NCBI GenBank assembly: GCA_016716385.1
Contig: JADJWL010000005.1
Coordinates: forward strand, 437,231-501,230
Direction: 5' to 3'
DNA from: Bryobacterales bacterium
GTDB taxonomy: Bacteria; Acidobacteriota; Terriglobia; Bryobacterales; Bryobacteraceae
DNA: 64,000 nt
The notes under the pieces were generated by a model, which saw only the letters and a list, made by a program, of their open reading frames with translations, ran no database searches and had not been told where the DNA came from. Both the position numbers and the translations under genes were made by a program. Below are positions 24,655 through 32,983 of this stretch, one piece after another (the stretch's first letter is position 1; each line of letters begins with the position of its first letter).

Positions 24655-25575
24655 ATGTTCGCCATTCGATCGTTCTTGCCAATCTTTCTGATTGCTTCCG
24701 CTGCCTCCGCGGCGGAGTTCCCCCTGGAAACGGGGAACCAGTGGCACTACCGCCAGCAGGGCGGCGCCGCGACCCGCATGATCATGGTCGGCCTGCCGTA
24801 CCTGATCGGCGGCAATGTCTATTACCAACTCGACGGCTATGTGGATGCCCGCCTGCTTGTGCGCACGGACGACGCCGGCAATCTCTACTTTCGCGACGAA
24901 GAGCGGGATGCAGACGTCCTGCTCACCTCATTTGAAGCCGCCGGCGGCGGGTGGTTCGACGCGCCCTACCGTCCCTGTGAGCAGCAGGGACAGGCGGGAG
25001 AGAAGCCGGTCCGCTATGAAGGCCCCGCAGGACGCTATTCCGGCGCCCGGGAGATTCGCTATCGCTCGTTCGGCTGCGCCGATGCCGGTGTCGAGCACGA
25101 AATCTACGTGAGCCGCATCGGCATGGTGCGCCGCGTTGAGACAACCATCGCCGGTCCGGCGATCTTCGACCTCGTCTATGCGCGCGTGGGAAACCTGATG
25201 GTCGCTCCCCTGCCGGCTGTCGTCACACGGTTGACCGTCGAACCGATGGACGAAACGAAGCTTCTCGCAACATTGCGCCTGAGCAACCTCATGGGGCATC
25301 CAGTCCGGTTAGACTTCGCCACGGGGCAGGAGTTCGATGCGGAGTTGACCGGTCCAGACGGACGGATTCTGTGGAGATGGTCCTGGGACAAGGCCTTCCA
25401 TCAGGCGATGTGGTCGCGGGACCTGACCTCAGAGCTTGTTTATCAATTTGAGATGCCGGTATCCGCCTTCGGGCCCGGCGACGGCCTGCATCGGCTCGAG
25501 GCGTGGATCACATCCGGACCAGGCAGCGGGCGCCAGTTCGCCGCCGTCATGGCAGTCGGCCCGCCGCAGCAGTGA
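24655..25575 (+). CDS. Secreted protein with BsuPI-like domain
   Basis: ATG 24655, four bases after a GGAGG site, gives a 306-residue protein with signal peptide FAIRSFLPIFLIASAASAAE. The first two thirds (20-200) begin PLETGNQWHYRQQGG, a pattern seen in proteins of unknown function that start with a 'W-Y' beta domain. The C-terminal part (about 205-300) has GHPVRLDFATGQEFDAELT and DGRILWRWSWDKAFHQAM, the signature of the BsuPI (intracellular proteinase inhibitor-like) domain. Role unknown; a periplasmic binding or inhibitor function is possible. It converges on the SRPBCC gene with a one-base gap. Confidence 0.68.
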   Translation: MFAIRSFLPIFLIASAASAAEFPLETGNQWHYRQQGGAATRMIMVGLPYLIGGNVYYQLDGYVDARLLVRTDDAGNLYFRDEERDADVLLTSFEAAGGGWFDAPYRPCEQQGQAGEKPVRYEGPAGRYSGAREIRYRSFGCADAGVEHEIYVSRIGMVRRVETTIAGPAIFDLVYARVGNLMVAPLPAVVTRLTVEPMDETKLLATLRLSNLMGHPVRLDFATGQEFDAELTGPDGRILWRWSWDKAFHQAMWSRDLTSELVYQFEMPVSAFGPGDGLHRLEAWITSGPGSGRQFAAVMAVGPPQQ

Positions 25576-25576
25576 T

Positions 25577-26098
25577 TCACGCCCACGCGGGGACGCCCGC
25601 CGTCGCGCGCGCAATCTCCACCGGAGACATACGGTAGCCGAGGCGATCGCCCCCGATCAAGCCGGGCAGCGTCTTCTGGCGGTAGCCGAAGATCTGCCGC
25701 AACTGGCGGTCGACCATCGCCCAATGCGCGATGTCGCCGAGAGGACCGAGCGGAAGCCGGTAGACGACCTCGTCGCTGACCTTGGTCCCGCCCGCGACAC
25801 TCTCGAAGGTATGCTTGTGCCGCCACATCGAATACGGTCCCCGCGCCTGCTCGTCGATGAAGAAGTACGGCGGATTGTAGTCGGTGATGAGCGTCTTCCA
25901 GCGCATCCCGATTCCCATCCAGCGGATGGTGTAATCGATTTCCAGGCCCTTGCGCATCGTCAGGTCGTCGCGCAGGACTTTGAAGCCCAGCCAAGGCGGC
26001 GTGATCGCCGCCAGGTTGTAGGGATTCTGGAAGACAGCGAACGCTTCCTCGACGGGAACGGGCGCGAACATCTCGCAGCGCAGGACGTAGTCACTCAT
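25577..26098 (-). CDS. SRPBCC-fold protein (polyketide cyclase/START-like)
   Basis: This 173-residue protein begins SDYVLRCEMFAPVPVEEAFA and continues VFQNPYNLAAITPPWLGFKV, the usual opening of SRPBCC proteins related to the cyclase-like N-terminal part of some epimerases. Further family-like features are YTIRWMGIGMRWKTLITDY, FIDEQARGPYSMWRHKHTFE and DEVVYRLPLGPLG. The helix-grip fold binds hydrophobic ligands. No ligand can be inferred. The gene is co-directional with the TIM-barrel gene 33 bases upstream. Confidence 0.75.
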   Translation of the reverse strand: MSDYVLRCEMFAPVPVEEAFAVFQNPYNLAAITPPWLGFKVLRDDLTMRKGLEIDYTIRWMGIGMRWKTLITDYNPPYFFIDEQARGPYSMWRHKHTFESVAGGTKVSDEVVYRLPLGPLGDIAHWAMVDRQLRQIFGYRQKTLPGLIGGDRLGYRMSPVEIARATAGVPAWA

Positions 26099-26131
26099 CG
26101 CTGATAAGATGCCGGCGCCCGCCCGCCGGAC

Positions 26132-26998
26132 TCACGCAGTGTGACGGTTCAGGATCGATTGCATTTCCTTGATCAGCCGCGGCACGGCCGTCTCCGCCGC
26201 CTCCTTGGCTTCGTACTCCAGCGCCACGTAGCCCTTGTAGTTGCCCTTCGCCAGCAGGCCGATGAGCCGGTTCCAATCCTGCCGTTCCACCTGTCCGGCT
26301 TCGCTCCGCATCTCGGCCTTGAGCTGCACGTTGACGGCATACGGGATGCACATCTCGATCTGCCGGAAGGCGTCCGAACGGAAGTTGCCGGAATCGAGAT
26401 TCACGCCGACCCACGGGGAATCGACGCGCTTGACGATTTCGATGATCCGCTCGGCACGCTCCGTGATGCCGCCGTGGTTTTCGAGCCCGAGGATTACGCC
26501 CTTGCTGCCCGCGTAGTCGCCGGAGCGCTTCAGCACCTCCGCGCACCAGATGGCCGCCTGGTTCTCGGTGGCGCCGTCCGGCACCCGCCCTCCGAACACA
26601 CGGATATGGCCCGCGCCGAGCCGCGCGGCCACGTCGACCCACTCGCGGATCTTCTCGATCTCTCCAGCCTGCTCCGTCGGCGGACGGCACATGTCCGTGC
26701 GCACGGAGATCGAGTAGATCTCGACACCTGCTTTATAGGCGGCCCGCTTCAGCGGCAGGAGGAAATCGTCATTCGGACTTGGGAACCAGTAGACCGTTAG
26801 GTCGAGGCCATCGACGTTCATCTCCACCGAAAGGTGGACGAGGTCCTCGTAGGTCATCTTCTTCGCGGCGAGTGCCTGCCTGTAGGAATAGGCGCAGATC
26901 GCGGACCGGAAGCGCGCCTTGGCCGGCGAACCAGCCGCCTGGAGGCTCGTGGCCAAAGGCGCGGCGGCGAGCGCCTGGAGGAGGTGACGTCGTTGCAT
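26132..26998 (-). CDS. Exported sugar-phosphate isomerase/epimerase-like TIM-barrel protein
   Basis: This 288-residue protein has an N-terminal leader with paired arginines (QRRHLLQALAAAPLATSL) and an AP endonuclease 2/xylose isomerase-like barrel. Recognisable strands include VDGLDLTVYWFP, YSISVRTDM, GAGHIRVFGGRVPDG, GVILGLENHGGITERAE with the metal-binding Glu, VGVNLDSGNFRSD with Asp, and YVALEYEAKE with the final Glu. These positions form the usual divalent-metal site. Members isomerise or epimerise sugars; location outside the cytoplasm would match the secreted Gfo/Idh/MocA enzyme nearby. Specific substrate unknown. Confidence 0.82.
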   Translation of the reverse strand: MQRRHLLQALAAAPLATSLQAAGSPAKARFRSAICAYSYRQALAAKKMTYEDLVHLSVEMNVDGLDLTVYWFPSPNDDFLLPLKRAAYKAGVEIYSISVRTDMCRPPTEQAGEIEKIREWVDVAARLGAGHIRVFGGRVPDGATENQAAIWCAEVLKRSGDYAGSKGVILGLENHGGITERAERIIEIVKRVDSPWVGVNLDSGNFRSDAFRQIEMCIPYAVNVQLKAEMRSEAGQVERQDWNRLIGLLAKGNYKGYVALEYEAKEAAETAVPRLIKEMQSILNRHTA

Positions 26999-27014
26999 CG
27001 CTCTCTATTATGCG

Positions 27015-29771
27015 TCAGCCGTCGACCGAGAGCGTGCTGCCGCGCGGTGACTTGTGGACCCGGATGCGGCACGGCAGCCGGTCGGCCAATTCCGCCACGT
27101 GCGAGATCACGCCGATCATCCGCGTCCCGCCGGCAAGCTTTTCGAGTGCGGAAGTGACGTCGTCGAGCGTGGCGGCGTCCAATGTGGAGAAGCCTTCGTC
27201 CAGGAACAGCGCTTCGAGGCGCGAGGCGAACCGCGGCAGGCTCTCGGAGAGCGCCAGGGCGAGCGAGAGCGACGCCAGGAACGATTCGCCGCCGCTCAGC
27301 GTGCTGGCGCTGCGCCGCTCGCCGGCGTGCCAGTGGTCGATCACATCGAAATCCGGGCTGGTTGGGTCGAAGGAATACCGTTCGGCGCTCAATTCGTGGA
27401 AGTGCCGCGATCCTTCCGCCGCCAGCGTCCGCAGCGTAGCCGCTTCGACGAACCCTGGGAAGCGGTTGGCGTGCAGTTCCTCGTGAAGCTGCCGCAGGAT
27501 CTTGTGGCGCCGGATGAGGCCGGCCAGTTCTTCGCGCAGCGCGGCCGCCTCGGCAAGCCGGGAACGGATCCGGTCCTGGGCGGATTCGATCGCGCGGCGC
27601 TCCTCCTCGCGGCGCGCCGCTTCCTGTTCGGCTGCCGTGGCCGCCTGCTCCAACTGCGCCACCTCGATCACGTCCAGACAGGCTCGCAGCGCCGCGGCAT
27701 GCTGCTCCGCTTCGGCAAGCGCGCTCTCAGCCTGACGGAGCCGCTCTCGACTGACCGCGACGGCGGTGTCCGCGGCGGCCGCCTCCTGGTCGAGGCTAAC
27801 CTTCTGCCGGGTCAACGATGCGATCTCGTCACGAATGCCGGCCTGGATCTGGCGAGCCACCTCGAGGGCGCCCCATTCCTGTTCGAAGCACGCGGCGTCG
27901 CGGTATCGGCCCAGTTGCTCTTCGACTCTCTGCTTTCGGTCGAGACTGCTCGCCAGAGACGCCGTTACGTCCGCGTGGCGCTGCTCCGTGAGTTCGGCCT
28001 GGTGCCGCAAGTGCTGTGCCGTCCTGGCAAGCGATGCCTCGCGGTCCGCGGCATCGCGCCACTGCCGCATCGCTTCGCTCGCCTCACGCTGTGCTTCCTC
28101 GGCCTGCCTGGCCAGGGCATCGAGCTTCTCCGCGGCCTGTTCATCCGCTGGCTCCCCGAGGGCCTCGGCAACCCGTTGTTCAAGCCAGGCAAACGCCTCG
28201 CCTGCTGCGTCGCTGGCCTTTTCGGCCTCCTGCAGTTCGCTGGGCAGCCGCGACAGGTCATGCAGCAGCCGCTGCAAGGTGTCACGCGCTTCTGATTCGG
28301 CGCGAGCGCATTGTCTGGACCGTGCCTCTGCCTTCGCGAGGGCATCGCCGGGAGACCGCTCCGGGGGCACCACCGCGACGGTCTGCTCGCACACCGGGCA
28401 GGGTTCACCCGGCGCCAGGCCGCTCCGCAACGCGCCGGCCGCATCCTGACGCAGCAAGTGTTCGCGATGGGCGGCTGCGTCGCGCGCCGCCTCCGTCGCA
28501 TTGGCAAGCTGCTCCTCCACTTCAGACCGGCGCGCCTCGGAACCTTGCCGCTGTGCGCGCAGATCGAGGACGCGCTTTGCCGCCGCAGCCACGGCTCGCC
28601 GGAGCGCCGGTCCGCGCTGGCGCCAATCCCGCGCCAGTTCCCGGCATGCGGTCCGGTCTCTCATCGCCTCGGCCGCGGCCGACGCAGCCTCGTGACGGCC
28701 CAGAGCACGCCGGGTCTCCTCAGCCGCGGCTTCGGCGGCGGCTTCGGCCGTCCCGGCGCTGTGCATGGACTCCTTCAAGTCGCGTTCAAGACGAGCCAGC
28801 CGGCTCCGCATCGTCTCGATCTCGGCGACCAGGGTCCGGTGCTGCTGGACCACAGGACGTAACGCGATCAGGCGATGGTAGGCGGCTTCGTCGTATCCGG
28901 CGCGTACCATTCGTTCCTCCGCCTCGCGGATCGTCTCATGCACCGCAAGGCGCTTCTCCTGGATCTGCGTCGTGCGCTGCGAAGCCTGCTCAAACGCCTG
29001 CGTGGCGTCCCGAACCCCTGCCCGGCGCTGCCCGGCCAGTGCGGTGGACGCCGCGTACTCCTTCGCCAGACGCAATCTGCGCTGTGCCTCGTCGCGCCGC
29101 GCCGCCGCCTCGCGCGCGAAAACCAGCGCCTCCTCCAGCCGGACTCCGCACTCCGCGAGCGCCTCCTCCGTCACGCCCTCGAAGACTGTGTCGAGGTTGC
29201 GGCGGATCGCTTCGGCGGCCATCTCCGCCTCACGCGCCTGATCGAACGCTCGCACCTTCATCGTTTCGTAGACTTCGAGATGCAGTAGCCGGGAGAGGAT
29301 CTCGTGACGCTGCTTGGGGTCGCCCCGGAGGAACTGGTCGAACTCCCCCTGCGGCAGGATCACGGCACGCGTAAATCCCTCGAAATCGAGGCCTGTCAGT
29401 GCAACCACCTGCTGCTTCAGATCGGCCGCGGACGCGGTTACCGATATCCAGCGATCGCCCTCCCGCTTCTCCAGGCGGCGCGTCGCCGCGCCCCGCCGCT
29501 TGAGGACCCGCAGAAGGCGGTAGACTTCATCGCCGGAGGAGAACTCGAGCAGGACGCGCAGTTCGTTCGCGCCCTGGTGAATCAGCTCGTTGAGGTTGAC
29601 TCCGATTCGCGGCGTGCGCCCGTACAGCGCGAACAGCATCGCATCGAGGAGCGAACTCTTGCCCGCGCCCGTGGGACCCGTGATTGCGAACAGATCGAGG
29701 GATGTGAAGTCGAGGACCGCCTGCGACCGGAAACTGGTGAACCCTTCGACTTCGAGGCGAAGCGGCCTCAA
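27015..29771 (-). CDS. sbcC: Exonuclease subunit SbcC
   Basis: This 918-residue SMC-like ATPase partners SbcD in a Mre11/Rad50-type nuclease that opens DNA hairpins and processes breaks. The N-terminal half has Walker A in TGPTGAGKSSLLDAMLFALY (about 31-50). A long coiled coil rich in Ala/Glu/Arg follows, interrupted by the zinc hook CPVC (C457 and C460). The C-terminal part carries the ABC signature STLSGGESFLASLSLALAL and Walker B RLEALFLDEGFSTLD. It overlaps the sbcD stop by four bases, so the subunits are made together. All key motifs are intact. Confidence 0.93.
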   Translation of the reverse strand: MRPLRLEVEGFTSFRSQAVLDFTSLDLFAITGPTGAGKSSLLDAMLFALYGRTPRIGVNLNELIHQGANELRVLLEFSSGDEVYRLLRVLKRRGAATRRLEKREGDRWISVTASAADLKQQVVALTGLDFEGFTRAVILPQGEFDQFLRGDPKQRHEILSRLLHLEVYETMKVRAFDQAREAEMAAEAIRRNLDTVFEGVTEEALAECGVRLEEALVFAREAAARRDEAQRRLRLAKEYAASTALAGQRRAGVRDATQAFEQASQRTTQIQEKRLAVHETIREAEERMVRAGYDEAAYHRLIALRPVVQQHRTLVAEIETMRSRLARLERDLKESMHSAGTAEAAAEAAAEETRRALGRHEAASAAAEAMRDRTACRELARDWRQRGPALRRAVAAAAKRVLDLRAQRQGSEARRSEVEEQLANATEAARDAAAHREHLLRQDAAGALRSGLAPGEPCPVCEQTVAVVPPERSPGDALAKAEARSRQCARAESEARDTLQRLLHDLSRLPSELQEAEKASDAAGEAFAWLEQRVAEALGEPADEQAAEKLDALARQAEEAQREASEAMRQWRDAADREASLARTAQHLRHQAELTEQRHADVTASLASSLDRKQRVEEQLGRYRDAACFEQEWGALEVARQIQAGIRDEIASLTRQKVSLDQEAAAADTAVAVSRERLRQAESALAEAEQHAAALRACLDVIEVAQLEQAATAAEQEAARREEERRAIESAQDRIRSRLAEAAALREELAGLIRRHKILRQLHEELHANRFPGFVEAATLRTLAAEGSRHFHELSAERYSFDPTSPDFDVIDHWHAGERRSASTLSGGESFLASLSLALALSESLPRFASRLEALFLDEGFSTLDAATLDDVTSALEKLAGGTRMIGVISHVAELADRLPCRIRVHKSPRGSTLSVDG

Positions 29772-30904
29772 CCGCCTACCTCGTGATACAGATCGCGGAA
29801 GGCCGCCTCCAGTTCTTCCGATGGCGCAACACCCCGCGCCTGGTGATAGTAGGCGCGGAACAACTCGACCGGCTCCAGTTCCTCCAGCGTCTCGGCCTGG
29901 CTTGGCTCCTGCGTGGCGTACTCGGCGCGCACCTCGACCGCGTTCGGCAGCCGTTCGCAGACCCGCGCGTGCAGGCTCGAGTCCGGTCCATCCGTCTGCA
30001 CGCGGACCCGCAGGTAGGCGTCGCCGTAATCGCCGCCCAGTAGCTCATCGAGCGTTCCCTCGACTTCGCGCAGTTCGCGCCCCGCGCTCAGCGGCACGGA
30101 CTCCAGCCGCGCCGGCCGTCCCGGCTTCGCTTCCACCAGGACAGCCCGTTTCCGCTGGCCGCGCTCGCCGAAATCGAGCTGCAACGGCGAACCAGCGTAC
30201 CAGGCCGGCGGCTGTCCGGACACCTCCTGGGGGCGATGCAGATGCCCGAGTGCGATGTACTGTGCCGACACTGGAAACCGCGCGGCGCTCACCGCGTACG
30301 GCGCCGCGACGTGCACCGCGCGCTCACTCCCGCTTGTCTTTGCCTCGAAGACGTACAGGTGGGCCATCAGGATGTTGACCGTTTCGGGCGAAAAGCCGCT
30401 GCATAAGGACTCCCCCATACGCGCGACCGCGTCGGAGTACGTCTGCGACCATTGCTCTTCCGGGTCCACCATGCGGGCAATCGTCACAATGCGCCGCTCG
30501 GGCACAAACGGCAGACTGGCAATGAGCGCCCGTTCGCCGCGTGCCTCGATCGCCACAACGCCGCCAGCATCGGCCCGCGCCGGCTCCGCTCTCAGGAAAA
30601 TGCCGAGGGGATCGAGCAGCTCCCGCAGCGCGGCCAGCCGCTTGGGATGATCGTGATTGCCCCCGATGAGAACAGCCCGAATGCCGCGCCGGAGCAGTTC
30701 TGCGAAGAACTCGTAAACAAGGCGTTCGGCTTCAGGCCCGGGAGCGGCGGAATCGTACAGATCGCCCGAGAACAGCAGCGCATCGATGCGCTCCCTATCC
30801 GCGATCCCGAGGATTTCCGCAGCGACAGCTTCGTGTTCGGAGAGTCTGGACCGGCCCGCGATGGACCGGCCCACATGCCAGTCCGACGTATGCAAGAAGA
30901 GCAT
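29768..30904 (-). CDS. sbcD: Exonuclease subunit SbcD (Mre11-like)
   Basis: The 378-residue metallophosphoesterase has the full set of two-metal motifs: FLHTSDWHVG (Asp8, His10), ALLFSGDLYD, LIGGNHDHPKRL, LMAHLYVF and ALGHLHRPQ. It provides the double-strand exonuclease and hairpin endonuclease activity of the SbcCD complex, with sbcC starting four bases before its stop codon. The C-terminal region (about 290-378, acidic) is the SbcC-contacting capping part. It lies 28 bases downstream of folE on the same strand and may share its transcript. Confidence 0.92.
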   Translation of the reverse strand: MLFLHTSDWHVGRSIAGRSRLSEHEAVAAEILGIADRERIDALLFSGDLYDSAAPGPEAERLVYEFFAELLRRGIRAVLIGGNHDHPKRLAALRELLDPLGIFLRAEPARADAGGVVAIEARGERALIASLPFVPERRIVTIARMVDPEEQWSQTYSDAVARMGESLCSGFSPETVNILMAHLYVFEAKTSGSERAVHVAAPYAVSAARFPVSAQYIALGHLHRPQEVSGQPPAWYAGSPLQLDFGERGQRKRAVLVEAKPGRPARLESVPLSAGRELREVEGTLDELLGGDYGDAYLRVRVQTDGPDSSLHARVCERLPNAVEVRAEYATQEPSQAETLEELEPVELFRAYYHQARGVAPSEELEAAFRDLYHEVGG

Positions 30905-30932
30905 TGCGACTCTTCAGCATAGTACGGAGCAA

Positions 30933-31544
30933 TCAGCGGGGCCGGATCAGGGAAAGGAACTCGTCGCGAGTCGCTTTCTGCGTGCGGAACGCTCCGATCA
31001 TGGCGCTCGTGACGGTGGACGAATGCTGCTTCTCGACGCCGCGCATCATCATGCAGAAGTGCGTCGCCTCCGAGACCACCCCGACGCCCCGGGCATCTAC
31101 GACGTCGGCGATGGTCTGCGCCACTTCCTGGGTCAGGCGCTCCTGGATCTGCAAGCGCCGCGCGAACACGTCGACAATGCGCGGGATCTTGCTCAGGCCG
31201 ATCACCCGGTCGCTCGGCAGGTACGCCACGTGCATCTTGCCGAAGAACGGCAGCATATGGTGTTCGCACATGCTGAAGAACTCGATGTCCCTGACGACCA
31301 CCATGCCGTCGGACTCCACCTCGTAGAGCGCATCGTTGACGATCGAGGGAATATCCGCGTGGTATCCCTGCGTCAGGAACTCCAGCGCCTTCTCGACCCG
31401 GTGCGGCGTTCGCAGCAGACCGTCGCGGTTCGGATCTTCACCCAGCAGCGGAATCATGTCCCGCACCAACGATTCGAGAGAGCGGCCTTCGCCGCGCCGC
31501 AGCTCCAACACCCGCTCGTCCACCGCCCGATTATTGGCCTTCAT
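30933..31544 (-). CDS. folE: GTP cyclohydrolase I
   Basis: From ATG 31544 the protein is 203 residues, the normal size. It converts GTP to 7,8-dihydroneopterin triphosphate, entry point to folate, biopterin and deazapurine pathways. Landmarks are LLGEDPNRDGLLRTPHRVEK, the zinc site FSMCEHHMLPFFGKMHVAYL (Cys and His) and THFCMMMRGVEKQHSSTVTS with the second zinc Cys. The start overlaps the upstream PTPS gene by 14 bases. With two PTPS-family genes directly upstream, this is a pterin operon; sbcDC follow. Confidence 0.93.
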   Translation of the reverse strand: MKANNRAVDERVLELRRGEGRSLESLVRDMIPLLGEDPNRDGLLRTPHRVEKALEFLTQGYHADIPSIVNDALYEVESDGMVVVRDIEFFSMCEHHMLPFFGKMHVAYLPSDRVIGLSKIPRIVDVFARRLQIQERLTQEVAQTIADVVDARGVGVVSEATHFCMMMRGVEKQHSSTVTSAMIGAFRTQKATRDEFLSLIRPR

Positions 31545-31962
31545 GATCCCTTTCATCCATCTCAAAGATGTTCCGGTCCGTCTCGGCGATTCGAATCTTT
31601 TCCAGTTTCGGGAACCCCTCCGGCCAGGCGCCGCGCAGCCGTTGCGAGATCTCGACCGCAACATTCTCGGTTGTCGGCACCAGCCCGTCACGGAACGCGG
31701 GGATCTCCTCATTCAAGTTCCGGTGGTCATAGGCGTCGAGAACCACTGTCTTCACCAGACCATCCAGTTCCCCAAGCGGAATCGCAACGCCGGTTTGTCG
31801 ATCCACCGGACCCCGGACGCTCACCTCCAGCACGTAGTTGTGCCCGTGGCCGAACGGGTTGTTGCACTTGCCAAAAATCCGGCTGTTGTCCTCATCGGTC
31901 AACGACGGCGCGTGCAGACGATGCGAAGCGGCGAACGGGTAGCGGCGGGTGACGCGGATCAC
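31531..31962 (-). CDS. 6-pyruvoyl-tetrahydropterin synthase family protein, catalytic Cys present
   Basis: The 143-residue protein matches PTPS/QueD. The zinc ligands are His14 (FAASHRLH) and His39/His41 (NPFGHGHNYVLEV). The catalytic Cys33 lies in FGKCNNPFGHGH, a stretch close to that of animal-type PTPS. YDHRNLNEEIP and VPTTENVAVEI supply the remaining family residues, and KIRIAETDRN ends with the catalytic Glu. The substrate is dihydroneopterin triphosphate from FolE; the product could be 6-pyruvoyl-tetrahydropterin (biopterin route) or carboxy-tetrahydropterin (deazapurine route). No queC or queE is in the window. Confidence 0.85.
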   Translation of the reverse strand: MIRVTRRYPFAASHRLHAPSLTDEDNSRIFGKCNNPFGHGHNYVLEVSVRGPVDRQTGVAIPLGELDGLVKTVVLDAYDHRNLNEEIPAFRDGLVPTTENVAVEISQRLRGAWPEGFPKLEKIRIAETDRNIFEMDERDHEGQ

Positions 31963-32372
31963 CTTCGGTCTCCGAAGTAGTCGGCGAACAGATCGGGTGT
32001 CTCGTAGACGCGGATCGCATGCAGCCGCGCCGCCTCAGGGAGATGGGGTTCCACGCGGCGCCAGATTTCAATCGCCAGGTTTTCGACGGTCGGCACGACC
32101 CTGTCGAACGGCGGCACTTCGTGATTCAGGTGCCGGTGATCCATCGGCTCGACGATTTCCCGCTCCAGAATCTGCTTCAGTTCCTTCAGATCGATCACCA
32201 TCCCGGTCACCGGATCCGGTTCGCCGCGGACGGTCACCTCCACCACGTAGTTGTGGCCGTGGCCGAGCGGGTTCGACGCCGCGCCGTAGAGGCGCCGGTT
32301 CTCCTCCTCGGACAGCCCCGCAGCCCGGCAGGCGTGGGACGCGGAAAATTCCAGCTTACGAGTCAGGTACAC
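31959..32372 (-). CDS. PTPS paralog lacking the catalytic cysteine
   Basis: This second PTPS-family protein (137 residues from GTG 32372) keeps the zinc His residues (EFSASHACRAA and NPLGHGHNYVVEV), MDHRHLNHEVPPF, VPTVENLAIEIW and the final VYETPD Glu. However, the GKCNNP of its neighbour is GAASNP here, so the catalytic Cys is Ala. It overlaps the cysteine-containing paralog by four bases (ATGA). A longer TTG start at 32420 adds 16 residues but would leave only 23 bases to the divergent tlpA start. It might bind a different pterin, act as a heteromeric partner, or use the nearby Cys15. Confidence 0.75.
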   Translation of the reverse strand: MYLTRKLEFSASHACRAAGLSEEENRRLYGAASNPLGHGHNYVVEVTVRGEPDPVTGMVIDLKELKQILEREIVEPMDHRHLNHEVPPFDRVVPTVENLAIEIWRRVEPHLPEAARLHAIRVYETPDLFADYFGDRR

Positions 32373-32443
32373 AGTGGAAAGATGCGGCGGCGCTTCCGCC
32401 GGATACTTAAAGAGTAACAAGAGTAAGATTGAAGAGAGTCCCC

Positions 32444-32983
32444 ATGCAAGGCGTGAAACTGGAAACCTACCTGCGCGGCGGGATCGCCGCGCTGCTGGCC
32501 GTGTTCTCCTGGGTCGTCTTCGACACCCTGCGGGAGCGGCTCGTGAGCGTCGGCGACACGGCCCCGAAATTTGCCGTCAGCACCGACGCCGGCCGTGACC
32601 TGAGCCGGTCCGACTTCGGCGGAGAACTGCTCGTGCTGAACTTCTGGGCCACCTGGTGCCCGCCCTGCATCGAGGAGATCCCCTCTCTCGACGCGTTCCA
32701 GAAGCACTTCGCCGACCGCGGCGTTGTGGTCCTGGGCATCAGCGTCGACAAGGACGAGGACGTCTACCGGAAGTTCCTGCAGCGGGTGAACGTGTCCTTC
32801 CAGACCGCCCGCGATCCGGAAGCCCGGATCAACCGGCAGTACGGCACGGTCAAGTTCCCCGAGACCTACATCATCAACCGGCAGGGCCGGGTCCTGCGGA
32901 AGGTCGTTAGTTCGCGGGACTGGATGGATCCCTCGATGCTGGCCGATGTGGAGTCCCTGCTGGGCGGGGGCGGGACCCGGTGA
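32444..32983 (+). CDS. Membrane-anchored TlpA/ResA-type thioredoxin
   Basis: From ATG 32444 the protein is 179 residues. A membrane anchor (GGIAALLAVFSWVVFD) is followed by a thioredoxin fold of the TlpA/ResA class: VGDTAPKFAVSTDAGRDLSR, VLNFWATWCPPCIEEIP with the active-site CPPC, GISVDKDEDVYRKFL and KFPETYIINRQG with the cis-Pro. Such proteins reduce disulfides in the periplasm, often for cytochrome c maturation. The stop codon overlaps the GTG start of the GlcD-like gene, so the two are coupled, although a functional link is not obvious. Confidence 0.87.
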   Translation: MQGVKLETYLRGGIAALLAVFSWVVFDTLRERLVSVGDTAPKFAVSTDAGRDLSRSDFGGELLVLNFWATWCPPCIEEIPSLDAFQKHFADRGVVVLGISVDKDEDVYRKFLQRVNVSFQTARDPEARINRQYGTVKFPETYIINRQGRVLRKVVSSRDWMDPSMLADVESLLGGGGTR

